Shown here: positions 22,454 to 33,711 of the stretch, piece by piece
Layout of the letters: each line of letters starts with the position of its first letter
Position numbering within the stretch: position 1 is the stretch's first letter
From: Simmondsia chinensis
Taxonomy: Eukaryota > Streptophyta > Magnoliopsida > Caryophyllales > Simmondsiaceae
Direction: 5' to 3'
NCBI GenBank assembly: GCA_018398585.1
Contig: JAGTTD010000007.1
Location: forward strand, 13,508,320-13,572,319
DNA length: 64,000 nt
Program-made: the position numbers and the translations under genes
Notes under the pieces: generated by a model
What the model saw: the letters and a program-made list of their open reading frames with translations, nothing else
Databases searched by the model: none
What the model was told of the DNA's origin: nothing

Positions 22454-22900
22454 TGTTATGATTCTCATAATAGGGGGACATATGAAATAAAGTATAAATG
22501 TACTAAGGCATGGAATCGAGCCTATTGAGTTGTAATAGCTAGTTGATATTGTAATAGCTAGTTGATGTTGTAATTAGTAGCTTAAGCTTTGGTGAAGTCA
22601 TGTAATAAGTGAAGTCTAGAGCTTAGGTGGTCAATGCCGATCAATAGTGGCGGCTTAGTGAGTGGTTGGTGGCCATAGCATGAGTTGGATACAATGTAAT
22701 AGATCATATCATGTAAGTAGTATAAATAGTAAGGCTTAGGCTTGTAATCTCATAACTTTGATGAATGAATTGATATCTTTGATATCCCCTCTACTTTCTC
22801 ATCCCTTTCCCTTCTTTCTCTCATCTAAACTCTATATTCTTTCTCATCTCATATTCTCTTTATCCTAGCTTACGTTTGTGAATTAACCACAAACGTAACA
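22454..22900 (+). repeat. 3' LTR of element M (447 bp)
   Basis: Nearly identical to the 5' copy apart from a 19-bp local duplication. The U5-terminal hairpin at 22870-22898 is perfect. Confidence 0.93.
22870..22898 (+). other. U5-terminal hairpin, element M 3' LTR
   Basis: Arms TTACGTTTGTG / CACAAACGTAA, 11 perfect pairs, 7-base loop, two bases from the LTR end. The 5' copy has one mismatch. Confidence 0.72.
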
Positions 22901-22905
22901 GCATC

Positions 22906-23640
22906 TCACGCACTTGTTTTTCTATCTCATTTTTCTTGTTGTGAGGGTAGCGGTAGGGCCTTGCATTCATAGGTCCAGCCCCAGGAATTGTTGGGATGCC
23001 GTGGTCATGCGCACGTTTAGGAGGCAGCACACTTGGTGTCCTGAGCACGTCCTCATAGCTGCACAACAGATGCGCAATAGCTAGGTGAATGCACTCCTCG
23101 GTTTCTTCTATAGCAATGGCCATAAAGAGGTGCCACACCACGCTTTCCACTCTTTTCTTCAAAAACTTCATCATGCCTTTCTCGGAGATGGATTGCAAGG
23201 TTTCCTGCTCAGCCATGCCTTGTAAGTGCACCGGTTTTCTATTTTTGACACACGAAAATTTCAAGTTGGCGAAGTCAATGGTGATGGGCCCATAGCGCTG
23301 TAGCCAATCAACACTGAGCATCATGTCACTACCCCTTAGCTCCAAAACCCTCAAGTCATCCGTGAACACAATTCCCTGGACCTTCCATTTCAACTGGGTA
23401 TAGTTTGGATTGCTAACTAAACTCTTTTCATTTGCCACTGTCACTATCATGATTACCGTGGGCACCGTGTCTAGCCCCAGCTGCGCATGTAGAAAACTAT
23501 TGGTGCTGCCACTATCCACCAAAATGGTGATGGCCCGTTTCTTTATGGAGCCCTTCAGTAGTAAGGTGTTGTGGGTGATGCGCCCGGATAGCGCGTTCAA
23601 TGAAGTTTCCATCACACCATCTCCTTGTTCTTGGGGTGCC
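22906..23640 (-). pseudogene. Element F protease and RT linker
   Basis: Aspartic protease with VDSGSTNSF (DSG at 23508-23516), the LRGSDMMLSVDWL block, and the linker to RT ending at PYRYPHNKKNEIEKQVREML, where M cuts in. The continuous frame starts at about 23615. Cleaves the polyprotein in the particle. Confidence 0.87.
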
Positions 23641-24832
23641 TATTCCTCTATGTCTTCCAACTCATCTTCCACCTCTTCTTGTCCTTCCATGCTTTGCAAT
23701 TGCTTATTTTTGCAAACATGGCGAGGGAAGTATAGTTCATGGCACTTGTAGCATTGCACCGTTAGCGTCTAGGAGGATAGGTCCCATTAGAGACCACATA
23801 TCCACTCTTTGTTGCCCCAGGCTTTAACACGGTAGCTTGGGAGTGTGCGTTGCTCTGGAATGACACGGCTGGTCTCGACCTGAATGAGGACCCGGGTTTG
23901 GCACCCGATGCTAGCGTGACCCTTTTATACGTTCCCTACTTGAACTTGGTGACACCCTTGATCTTAGCGATGGCCACTTCTTACAGCCGGGCCTGTTCAA
24001 AAGTGGAGCTCAGGTCTGGTGGGTGATTGGCCTTGACAGCAACCTTTATAGCGGGCTTCAATCCACTCACAAAGCTTGAGACAAAGTATTCCTTGCTCAA
24101 GGAAGGGTAATAAATGAGCATCTAACCCTTAAGCTCAACAAAAAGGGACTGGTATTCCTTCACAATCCCTGTTTGTGAGGCCTTGCTGAATTCCTCCACT
24201 ACATCTTGAAGCGATTTGTCACCAAACCACTTGCACAACTCTTCTACGAAAAAATGCCAAGTAATGCTTGGTTATTGAAGTTCCAAGGCATGGAACCAAA
24301 CATCCCCATGATCATGCATGTGGCTCATAGCAATGTCCACCCATTCCTCCATTGCCACTTGATACCACTGAAAGTACTTAAGGCATTTCGTTACCCATGC
24401 CCTCAGGTTGTTTCCATAAAAACTTGGAAACTTAAGCCTTAGGTTGTAATGCGAAGCCCAAACTCGTGAGTTACCATTGTGACGACTATGATCTCCCTCC
24501 TCCATGGAGTGGTTTTAGACTCCAGGCCCACTCCTTGGCTCCGGCATTCGGGATGGGGGTGGCATCAATCCTTGCCCACCTAGTCTAACATAATATCTCG
24601 AACCATCAGCCCCCCTTTGGTTTCCTTCTTGCTCCACCTCCGGTACAACCTCAGTCCTCTTTTCTTGGATTCTCACCAAGTGGTTAACGGTCTCAGTTAA
24701 GGGCTCAACGGACGATCTCAGTGCCTCATTGGTCTTGCTTTGCTCATGGGATGAAGCATCTAACCTCTCTAGCCTCCTCTCAATATTGGTGAGACTTTCC
24801 TGGGACTCGTTGGTTTCTTCTGATGAAGACAT
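23641..24832 (-). pseudogene. Element F gag
   Basis: Start at 24832 (MSSSEETNESQESLTNIERRLERL), a coiled-coil N-terminus. Stop near 24515; capsid-like domain 24505-24000 with the WVTKCLKYFQWYQV and GDVWFHALELQ blocks and then stops; zinc knuckle near 23745-23700 (CYKCHELYFPRHVCK); acidic linker with a stop near 23640. Leader from the PBS (24880) is about 50 bases and T-rich on the plus strand. Confidence 0.82.
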
Positions 24833-24893
24833 GGCTGCTGTTTTTTTTTAATTATGGCCAGCTTGGTCATCGCAACGTAGCTCTTATACCAAA

Positions 24894-25501
24894 TGTCACA
24901 ACCTTGGGTGGTGACTCACTGATTAGGGCTTGGTGAAGAAGGATAGGGATAGAGTTAGATGAGAGATAGAAATTAGATATAGATGAGAGTGAAAAAGAAG
25001 AAAGCGAGATGAGAAGAAGAAGATTTTTTTAATATTTTCATTGGCTGAAGGGGGAAGGCTGCGTACATCCGCCCCGGCCCCCCCCCCCCCCCCCGACCCT
25101 GCGTAGGTGGGAGCCCTTGAGGCACTGGGTATGTTCCAATTGGATGAAAATGAGCACAACCTTGCATTCTCCTATTTATAGAAAATGGCGAGGAATCTCC
25201 TAGAATCAGATAAATGCAATAATAAAATAAAGCTAAAGATTATCTAGATAAATACAATGCAAAGATAAAAAAAATAGAATGTACTATTGTACTGTTGTCC
25301 TTTTCCAAAATTGGCGGGCTGTGTTGGATATGCTGTGCTAGCATGGTGTGCTAGCATAATATCCCTTAGCTTTGATACGAGAATCGTAACAGGCACTAAC
25401 TTGTTGGACGCTGGAGCTGGACATGGTGCTGGACCGGATGACACGGAACCTTGACAATGTCATGACAATGGCACAGCATAGGACAAGTCAAGCTCGTGAC
25501 A
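24894..25501 (-). repeat. 5' LTR of element F (608 bp including a SINE fragment)
   Basis: TGTCACAACC to TCGTGACA on the plus strand. TATA box (minus) at 25173-25180. The U5-terminal hairpin 24895-24915 has arms GTCACAACC / GGTGGTGAC with one mismatch. About 99 bp longer than the 3' LTR because of an insertion at 25045. Confidence 0.92.
25045..25138 (+). mobile_element. SINE 3' fragment (Au-like) inside the F 5' LTR
   Basis: 94 bp absent from the sister LTR at 9507 onwards, flanked by ATTGG at 25040-25044 and 25139-25143. It contains GGCTGCGTACATCC, a run of 17 C, GACCCTGCGTAGGTGGGAGC and GGCACTGGGTATG, which I recall as the conserved 3' part of plant Au-type SINEs. The tRNA-like 5' half with pol III boxes is absent, and there is no T-rich tail. 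The family call is from memory. Confidence 0.65.
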
Positions 25502-25632
25502 TACTTCTGACCGACTTAACTACTCTTGGCACCAAAATGTCAACCTATTTACTTCTTATTACAACAGCAAATGAGCAATTAGACAACTAAGAAACTTATT
25601 GAGCAATACAAGATGGAATCACAATCATGACA
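25502..25632 (-). repeat. 3' LTR of element G, second piece
   Basis: First five bases are the TACTT TSD copy of F; the remainder matches 52235-52359 and ends ATCATGACA. Confidence 0.88.
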
Positions 25633-26990
25633 GTGCCCTCTCCTTAAGAACATTCTTGTCTAAAGAACGAAAGGCAGGAAATTGACTCTTGATAAACTTC
25701 AAATCTTCCCATGTAGCATCTTTAATACGTAAATTTGCCCATTGAATTAAGACTTGCCCCAGTTTCCTTCTATTCCGATGTATAGTGCGAGTATTCAAGA
25801 TTACCATGGGCTCTTGTAGAATCAAACCACTGGAGGAAGCTGCTGCAGGAATAGATGAATCGGCAACACCCTCTGTAACTTGCTTCTTCAACAGAAACAC
25901 TAGGTGTACACTGGCCTCCGGAGGCAACTTCAACCTGTAAGCCACATTGCCAACCTTTCCAACACTTTGTAAGGACCAAAATATCGAACACTCAGGTTAA
26001 CATTCTTGTGCATAGGCATTGATGATTGTCTATAAGGTTGTAATTTCAAATACACCATATCTCGCACTTGAAAAATCCTATTAGTTCTCTTCCTGCTAGC
26101 AAAAAAATTCATTCTTGATTGAGCTACCTGTAGGTTGTCCTTGAGCTGCTGCAGCAATTGTTTCCTTCGATTCAGTAAGTTGTTCACTTCTACCACTGAT
26201 GCTGTTGAAGTTTGTGTACCAATTGAAAATGGTGGATCATAGCCATAAAGTGCATTAAATGGAGTTGTCTCCAAGGAAGAATGAGCATGTGTATTATACC
26301 AAAACTCAACCAAAGATAACCATTGATGCCAATGCTTAGAATGGAGAAATGTCATGCTCCTCTAGTATTGCTCCACACACTGATTCACCCTTTTTGTTTG
26401 TCCATCCGTTTGGGGATGATAAGAAGAGCTTAAGATTAGAGAAGATCCAAGCAACAGGAACAACTCACGCAAAAAGTTGCTAGTAAACAACCTATCATGA
26501 TCAAATACAATGGATTAAAGTAAACCATGGAGCTTGTAGATGTTATCCAAGAACAATTTTGCCAAACTTTCAGCTGAAATTGGATGATTGAGAACAATAA
26601 AGTGACCAAATTTAGTAAATCGATCAACCACAACCCATATGACCTCCTTCCCTTCTGATTTGGGCAATCCCTCTATGTAATCCATGTTGATGTGCTGCCC
26701 TGCTCTATCATAGGCAAAGGTTGAAGCAATCTTGGATATGGAACATGATTGCTCTTGGTTTGCTGACATACCTCGCTAACTTGAACACATTCAACTACTT
26801 CCTTCTTCAACCCCGGCCAATGGAAATAGTGCTTGAGTCTCTGATAAGTTCCTTTGATGCTTGATGACCTCCCTAAGCTGAATCATGGAAAGCTAGAATG
26901 ATTTGCTTACTCAACCCTATGAAGGACCCAATGTAAACCTTCCTCTTCATTCTTACAATGCCATTGGCCATAGTTATATCAGAATTACCA
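25633..26990 (-). pseudogene. Element G integrase
   Basis: Decayed zinc-binding region (26990-26770), core 26769-26515 with MDYIEGLPKSEGKEVIWVVVDRFTK, frameshifted end of core, then 26355-25930 (HWHQWLSLVEFWYNTHAHSSLETTPFNALYGYDPP and the basic FFASRKRTNR block) and 25945-25640 with a chromodomain-like end (VLIQWANLRIKDATWEDLKFIKSQFPAF). Multiple stops. Confidence 0.82.
25651..25669 (-). other. Pre-polypurine-tract hairpin, element G (degenerate)
   Basis: Core TTCTT / AAGAA pairs are kept around a 5-base loop; outer pairs include a mismatch. Purine tract AAGGAGAGGGCA follows (minus). Confidence 0.5.
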
Positions 26991-28271
26991 TCAAAACATA
27001 ATGCTGAAGGCCATAATACAATCTTGAGCAAAATTGTCTTCCACATAAGACTTGTGAACTTCTTCCATCAAAGGCAATATAAGTGCGATAACATTACAAG
27101 CGCCAGACTGCACATCCTCCTCTTCTTGCTTCCTAGATGAAGCATCAGCTGCTAAGGTTTCTCTTCCTCTTAAGTATTCAATAGAGCAATCCAATCCTAA
27201 CATGTTCATGAGTCCTTTACACTGTACTCTAGTTGTAATTCTTTGCTCTAACAAATACTTAAGACTTTAGTGATCAATCCTAATGAAGAAATGATGGCCT
27301 TCAAGCTAATGCCTCCACTTCTACACTGCCAGCCAAATATTCCTTCTCATAAATGGACAAATTTAGATGTTTGGGACTTAGTGATTGGCTGAGATAAGCC
27401 ACTGGTCTTCCCTTATGTGACAACACTGCTCGCACTCCTTTACCACGAACATCTATTTCAATAATGAATGGAACACTGAAATCTGGCATTGCCAAAATAG
27501 GAGCTGAACACATGGCTATCTTCAACCCTTCAAATGCTTCTTGAGCCTTATCTGACCACTTAAAAGCATCCTTCTTAAGAAGATCAGTTAAGGGTTTAGC
27601 AATTACCCCATAGCAAGCCACAAACTTTCTATAATATCCGGTGAGACCCAAGAATGCCCTTAACTGCTTGATGGAAGTAAGCACTGGCCAATGTCTTATT
27701 GCTTGCACCTTAGTTGCATCAGTTGCCACACCATTGCAAGAAATTACATGACCTAGTACTCTACTTAAGATTGGTCAAAGCAACATTTGGAAAGTTTAGC
27801 AAAAAGCTTGTGCTTGCACATGGTTTTGAGCACTTGACTAAGATGTGCCAAGTGAGACTCTATGGAAGGGCTATACACCAAGATATCATCAAAGAATACA
27901 AGAAAAAACTTCCTCAAGAATGGTTTGAAGATTGAGTTCATCAATGCCTGGAAGGTAGCAAGGGCATTTGATAGACCAAAGGGCATAATCACAAAATCAT
28001 AACGTCCATGGTGGGTACTAAAGGCAGTTTTGTGGATATCCTGGTCCAATAATCAAATTTGGTAATAGTCTTGCCTCAAGTCCAATTTAGAGAAGAATTT
28101 GGAACCATAAAGTTCATCCAAGACGTTATCTATGATTGGAATTGGGAATCTATCCTTAATGGTAAGGGAATTGAGTTGTCTATAGTCTATACACATCCTT
28201 GAAGATCCATCTTTTTTCTTGACTAAGATAACATGGGAAGCATAGGGGCTATGACTGAAGTTTGTCTTCAA
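26991..28271 (-). pseudogene. Element G RT and RNase H
   Basis: RT from 28271 (SHSPYASHVILVKKKDGSSRMCIDYRQLNSL), palm with intact VFFDDILVYSPS near 27900, thumb and connection 27729-27560, RNase H with IEIDVRGKGVRAVLS and LEQRITTRVQCKGLMNMLGLD to 26991. Broken by stops or frameshifts near 28052, 27762, 27300 and 27255. Confidence 0.85.
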
Positions 28272-28644
28272 AAGCTCCTTAACTTGTTTTTCTATCTCAT
28301 TTTTCTGAGCATGGGGATACTTCTAAGGTCTAAGATTGACTGGATTTGAATTTAATTAGTGGGGAATAGCATGGCTCAAAGCTCTTTTTTGGTGGTAGTG
28401 AATTAGGTTACTCAAATAGATCATTGAATTCATGTATTAACTTGCCAACGGCAGGGTTAGAGTTCACCGTAGCTTCCTCAGGCTCAGCATGGATAGAAAA
28501 CAATTGGCCAATCCATTGATGAGCATCCTTCTCGAACACACCTTCCTAGCTTCTTCCCACTCATCAAATGCAACTTTCCACGCTCCACAATGTCTTGATC
28601 ATACTTGGAGCCACCTGTTGCAAAGGTTGAACAACAACCTTGTT
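28272..28644 (-). pseudogene. Element G gag-RT linker, with protease deleted
   Basis: The minus strand reads the pre-RT linker (DAHQWIGQLF, SLPPKKS, KYPHAQKNEIEKQVKELL) with stops. Going upstream it meets gag directly across H at 51151, with no zinc knuckle or DSG protease motif between, so these were deleted. Confidence 0.65.
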
Positions 28645-28649
28645 TTTTT

Positions 28650-29022
28650 TGTTATGATTGTCACTAGCTTAGCTAGTTTGGAATGGTGTTTTGAGCTTGT
28701 TTTAGTTCAATTTCTTTCGAATTGTCCTTTGGTAGGGAAAATGATTGTAATGGTTGTTGTCTTGACTTTCTTAAGTTCATTAGCTGGTCAGTTTTGGCGG
28801 CTAAGCTAGTTAGAGCCGTTTAGTTGTTAGTCTTGTTGCATTATATCTAGAATTAGTATTAATAGCTCAATCTCATGTAATAATCATTCATCAATGAAAA
28901 TATCTTAGAATTCTCTCTCTCATCTCTAATTCTCTCTATAACTCTCATCTCTTTCACTTCTTTCTCTCATCTAAACTTTACAAACCTTGGTTATGAATCA
29001 AGATTAATCTTAATTCATAACA
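28650..29022 (+). repeat. 5' LTR of element H (373 bp)
   Basis: TGTTATGATTGTC to TTCATAACA, CT-rich U5. The terminal hairpin 28991-29020 has 14-base arms with one mismatch. About 31 bp longer than the 3' copy, which has a deletion near 50870. Confidence 0.92.
28991..29020 (+). other. U5-terminal hairpin, element H 5' LTR
   Basis: Arms TTATGAATCAAGAT and ATCTTAATTCATAA around TA; 13 of 14 positions pair. Ends two bases before the LTR terminus, five bases from the PBS. Confidence 0.7.
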
Positions 29023-29163
29023 ATTGGTATCAGAGCTTGACATTTGCATACGATTGGAATGATCTTGCCTCAATTTGATTGCATTCCCATTTTCCAAGCC
29101 TTATCTATTCGAATTCTGCATCAATTGTTCATAATCCTGGCCATATATAAGAAATCAGCATGA

Positions 29164-29887
29164 ATGGCAGGAGGAATGACTACGCGATCTAATGCAGCTA
29201 CTAATGTTGCCAATGTTTCTAATAATAATGCTACTTATGCCGCTGCTGTAGCTGGAACTAATTCAGGTAGTAATCAACTTGACCGGATTAAACAGATGAT
29301 GAATCTCATTTTATCAATGAAGCAAGACATGGATAAGAAGTTTGAAGCACAGTCATAGAGATTTGAGATGCAATCATAGCAGCTGGTAGGATTACAGCAG
29401 TAGGTGCAAAGGCAGATTTCTGCTGTTAGAGAGAGTATTCTTCTTCCAGTAAGCCAGCAGGTCAGAACTAGCCAACAGGTTAAACCACCGGATCCTACTC
29501 CTCCACCAGGTCCTATTGACATCAACTGCAAGAAGTAGTGGATTTAGACAGCTAAGAGTGGATTTGGAGCCTTTTGATGGTGCAATGCCTCAGTCTTAGG
29601 TGAGGAAATGCGAAAGATACTTTCGTTTCGACAACATTGCTGAAGTAGAAAAGATAAAGCTGGCCTCTGTTTATCTACATGGTGATGGTATTACAGCTTA
29701 ATGTGTAGCAATCCTGCAATTTCATGGCCTGAGTTTGTGGCAGAACTTTGTGAGGGGATGAAGATGTAAGTGATATTGTGGCTAATTTCAATAAGGTGGC
29801 TCAAACAACAACTGTGAAGGAATATATGTTCAGATTTGAGAGTCTAAGAGCTAGGATGTTGATAGTGTATCTTGAAGCTCTGGAGGC
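29164..29887 (+). pseudogene. Element H gag (N-terminal and capsid part)
   Basis: Start at 29164 (MAGGMTTRSNAATN). An Ala/Asn-rich N-terminus, then stops at 29356, 29377 and 29401. Capsid-like domain from about 29550 (RVDLEPFDGAMPQS, VRKCERYFRFDNI, KEYMFRFESLRARM) with frameshifts. Cut at 29888 by element I; continues at 35631. Confidence 0.8.
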
Positions 29888-30291
29888 TGTTAGCTTCTAA
29901 TTAAGAATTGAAAGTCTAACCTTGTACAAGAAAGAGTTAAGATGAGAAGAGAAGTGAAAGGGGATGAGAAATAGAGAAAGAGATGAGAAAAGAGAGAGAA
30001 TTCCAAAAGAAATTTAGATTATATTCATTGAATACTTGAATTAAATACTTAGGACCCTATTTATACACATTTGGGTACATTGCATCAAGATAAAACCGAA
30101 CTAAACCAAACTAACAGCTATTCCCGCCAAATCTCCAGCTCGCGCCTAAGTTTGACCAGAGTTTGACCAACTAACAGCTTTTGGCGTCTAAAACCGACTC
30201 AACTAACATTCAAAAGCATAAAACTCAACATTAAGACACTAACCATCCACTACAACCAGAAATTACAATTAAAATTCTTCAATTCATAACA
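29888..30291 (-). repeat. 3' LTR of element I (404 bp)
   Basis: TGTTAGCTTC to TTCATAACA on the plus strand; TATA box (minus) at 30058-30065. Left flank is the GAGGC TSD. Confidence 0.93.
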
Positions 30292-30309
30292 TTCCCTCCC
30301 TCTTGAGAA

Positions 30310-30329
30310 ACTTCTTGTCCTCAAGAAGT
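30310..30329 (-). other. Pre-polypurine-tract hairpin, element I
   Basis: Arms ACTTCTTG / CAAGAAGT, loop AGGA, 8 perfect pairs; identical to element C. Confidence 0.75.
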
Positions 30330-31119
30330 GAAATTTGGGAATTGACTCTTTAAGAAATTGCAATTTTTCCAAGTCATAAAGCTCTTGTTCAAGTTGCACC
30401 AAGTCACCAACACCTCGTGCACAGCACCGTGATCATGCTGCAGCGTCCTCCGGGCCTTAACAGCAGCTGGCTGCAACACCAGCAAGCCTTTCGATTCTGC
30501 AACAGGAGGATTCCGAGCAGCTGCAGCACCCTTCTTGACCTACTTTTTAAGTAGGGACACATGAAACACGGGGTGAATGTATGAATGCGAAGGTAAGTCA
30601 AGCTTATATGCAACATTGCCAACTTTCTCCAAGATTTTGTACGGGCCAAAGAATCAGGCACTTAGCTTGACATTACGCCTGACAGCCAACGAAGACTGTC
30701 TATATGGTTGTAATTTAAGGTAGACCATGTCACCAACGTCATAGCTTTTGTCTACCCTTTTCTTATCTGCATAATACTTCATCCGAGCTTGAGCTTGTTG
30801 GCGATTGTCCTTAAGCACTTGCATAAAATGTCACCTCTGCTGTACTAAATCGGCTGCCGCAGAGTCAGTATTTTGCGGTTGTTGCAGCAGCATAGGTGAA
30901 GGAGGAGGATAACCATACAAAGCTTGGAAGGGTGAAGTGCCAATTGATGTATGGAAGTGAGTGTTGAACTAAAACTCAGCCAAAGAAATCCAATGATTCC
31001 ACTCCATGGGCCTTAAGGAAACCATACTCCGAAGGTATTGCTCCACACATTGGTTGACTCGTCGGCTTGGCCATCCGTTTGAGGATGATAAGAGGAACTA
31101 AGTGCCAATGTGGTACCCA
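30320..31119 (-). pseudogene. Element I integrase C-terminal part
   Basis: Collinear with C 10232-11089: second Asp/Glu blocks near 31150-31030, the [19 protein letters not shown] block, [10 protein letters not shown] and the chromodomain-like end. Frameshifts near 31135 and 31065 and stops near 30970, 30830, 30657 and 30540 break it; the open frames seen here on either strand are shadows. Confidence 0.78.
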
Positions 31120-31425
31120 TCAACTTGAACAACTCCCTCCAAATGTGCTTGTGAAAATCCTGTGTCGATCTGACACAATGGATTGAGGCAATCCATGTAA
31201 TTTGTAAATGTTGTCAAGGAAGATCCTTGCCAATTTTTCAGTTGTAACGGGTCGAGCAAGAGTAATAAAATGGCTATACTTAGTGAAACGATCCACCACT
31301 ACCCATATAACCTCTTTGCCTTCAGACCTCGGTAATCCCTCGATGAAGTCCATGCTAATATTAATCCATGCTCCATTCGGAATAGGAAGTCGTTGAAGTA
31401 GACCCTTGTAACGATGATCTCCCAA
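31120..31425 (-). pseudogene. Element I integrase core
   Basis: MDFIEGLPRSEGKEVIWVVVDRFTKYSHFITLARPVT and LHGLPQSIVSDRHRIF. The block after the second Asp reads RHR where relatives have RDK. A base loss in the following segment shifts the frame. Upstream it is separated from 31435 by a TAA (31435-31437). Confidence 0.83.
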
Positions 31426-31434
31426 CTTCGTTTG

Positions 31435-33447
31435 TTAACATACTTCACATGTCTTCACACAATCACTTACTTCTTTCTTCGTGCTTGGCCATGTAAAGCA
31501 CGCTTTAACTCTTTGATATGTGCCTTTGAACCCGGCATGGCCTCCCCAAGATGCATCATGAGAAGCATGTATGATCTGATTTCTCAAATCAGTAGCAGAA
31601 CCAATGTATAACTTGCCACTGCATCTGATCAGTCCTCTCTGCACTGCTAAATCAGGACCTGCACTGCACTTTTCTGTTCCATTTATAATAGCATTAGCCA
31701 CCCAATCTTGGGCAAAAGAATCACCCTCATATGTCTTGTATATTTCTTCCATCCAAGAAGGAACCACCACGGCTAAGGCACTGCAATGACCACTGTCAAC
31801 ACCCTCATACTGTCTGGACAGCACATCCGCAGCCGCATTCTCTTTGCCTCTTCGATACTCAATGTCATAATCAAGGCCAAGCATCTGCATAAGACCTTTC
31901 TTTTGAATCCTTGTTACAATCTTTTGCTCAAGGAGATGCTTGATGCTTTGGTGATCCGTTCGAATGGTGAACTTGTGACCCTCCAAGTATTGCCTCCATT
32001 TTTCCACGGCTAAGTGAATTGCTAGATATTCCTTCTCATAGGTCGACAAAACTTGATGTTTAGGACTAAGGGCTTGGATAAAGTAAGTACTAGGCCTTCC
32101 ATTTTGAGAAAGAACAGCCCCTATACCAGCACCACTTGCATCAGTCTCCAAAATAAAGCTCTCGGTGAAGTTTGGCATTGCCAAAACTAGTGTAGCACAC
32201 ATTGCGGCTTTAAGGGCTTCAAATGCAGCTTGAGATCTCTCATTCCATGTAAAGGTATCCTTCTTCAAGAGTTCGGTTAAAGGTTTGGCAATAGAACCAA
32301 AACCCTTAATGAAATTTCTATAATACCCGATCAATCCCAAAAAACCTCTCAATTGTTTCAAGGTGATCGGAATTGGCCAATCTTGCATTGCACGGATCTT
32401 ATTAGGATTAGTTGAAACTCCCTCTTGTGAGATGATATGACCCAAATACTCGAGCATATTTTGAGCAAACAAACATTTAGACACTTTCGCAAAGAACTTG
32501 TGTTGTCGCATCAATACAAACACATGTCTGAGGTGAGTGAGATAAGCTTCGTATGTTGAGCTGTAAATCAGTATGTCATCGAAGAAAATGAGCACTGACT
32601 TCCTCAGAAAAGGCTTGAAAACGTCATTCATGGCTGCTTGAAAAGTGGCTGGAGCATTTGTTAAGCCGAAAGGCATAACAACAAACTCGAAATGGCCATG
32701 ATGAGTTTGAAAAGCTATCTTGTAGATATCCGGCTCGAGGACCCTGATCTGATGATACCCTTGCCTCAAATCAAGCTTTGAAAAGAAGCATGCTCCATGT
32801 AACTCGTCAAGCAAATCATCTATGACCGGGATGGGAAACTTATCCTTCACTGTTAGAGCATTCAATCGACGGTAATCAATGCACATTCTAGCCGAGCCAT
32901 CTTTCTTCTTCACAAGGATCACAGGTGAAGCAAAAGGACTATGTCTTGGTCTAATGAAGCTCATGTGAAGAAGTTCCTCAACTTGCCTCCCTATCTCTGT
33001 CTTTTGGCCGTGAGCATAACGATAAGGCCTATTCTTCACCGGATCAACATTTGCACGCAAGGGAATGGCATGGTCCACACTCCTTTGAGGAGGAAGACTC
33101 TTAGGTTGCTCAAAAATGTCCCTAAATTCATCCACTAAGGTCTGCACTTTAGGTTGAATACCCTGCTGCAGCTCTACCAAAGATATCATGAACAAATGAC
33201 CAATCCATTGTATTGCCTTCTTCTTGATTCCATCTTGCACACATTTGCCATCAATTAACTTGAGTTGAGCTTCCAATGACATGCCTTTCAAGGATACTTT
33301 GGTGCCATGAACCTTAAATTCCACGGTCATCTTATCAAAATCAAGCACAACCGGGTTGAAGGTTCTCATCCAATCCACCCCTAGCACCATATCGCAAACT
33401 CCCAAAGGAAGAACTTTGAAATCAAAGGTGAATTGATGATCTTGCAT
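31435..33447 (-). pseudogene. Element I protease end, RT, RNase H and integrase N-terminus (670 codons open)
   Basis: Opens inside protease ([25 protein letters not shown]), passes the linker ([19 protein letters not shown]), RT with [10 protein letters not shown] intact, the connection block LRGFLGLIGYYRNFI, RNase H with [16 protein letters not shown] and TDHQSIKHLLEQ, and the integrase zinc-binding part (HDASWGGHAG, VKTCEVC). The best preserved RT of element I. The first Met is a consequence of an upstream stop (33448-33450), not a real start. Confidence 0.9.
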
Positions 33448-33450
33448 AGA

Positions 33451-33705
33451 CTATGGGAATTCTAAGCCCTTGTTTTGAGTTGTTAAGGAGTTGCCATCAG
33501 CCGCCATCACCGCCAAGGGGTGAGTCTTTGTCACTTCATGCTTGACCTTCTTAATCAACTTTGGATCAATGAAGCTATGTGTACTCCCACTATCAATAAG
33601 GATAATGATGTAATGTTTTCCATCCTTGCCTCTAATTTTGATAGTGTTATGAGCTCCATTACAGGTTAAAGCCTTCATTGATATCGCCACTTCATCATCA
33701 CTCAA
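33451..33705 (-). pseudogene. Element I protease N-terminal part
   Basis: [22 protein letters not shown] linker, then [19 protein letters not shown] with intact DSG. Bounded by point stops at 33448 and 33712 in the same frame. Confidence 0.87.
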
Positions 33706-33711
33706 ATCCTC

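Larger units (their letters stand above)
18410..22900 (+). mobile_element. Element M: non-autonomous LTR retrotransposon with an unknown ORF (4491 bp)
   Basis: LTRs 18410-18837 and 22454-22900, perfect TSD GCATC (18405-18409, 22901-22905), PBS at 18840-18851 (11 of 12 match to the initiator tRNA-Met consensus), purine tract AAAGGGGGGGAAG before the 3' LTR. There is no protease, RT or integrase between the LTRs; instead there is a 442-codon frame of unknown function. It inserted in F between protease and RT, in opposite orientation. Confidence 0.93.
9507..25501 (-). mobile_element. Element F: Ty3/Gypsy chromovirus with TGTCA-type LTRs (split by C and M)
   Basis: 5' LTR 24894-25501, 3' LTR 9507-9799 plus 15560-15747. 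Perfect TSD TACTT at 9502-9506 and 25502-25506. PBS at 24880-24891 with one mismatch. Interrupted by C inside its 3' LTR and by M at 18410-22900. Coding order gag, protease, RT, RNase H, integrase, all with stops; the RT active site is altered. Confidence 0.92.

Noticed and set aside
25078..25094. The 17-C run as a G-quadruplex or assembly gap filler
   Set aside because: It sits inside a recognisable SINE-like box that is naturally C-rich; a single run is not a quadruplex motif. Length may be inexact.
30404..30661. Minus-strand open frame also seen at 10315-10572 and 60963-61205
   Set aside because: It is the second frame of the integrase tail ([14 protein letters not shown] region); its conservation mirrors the real frame.
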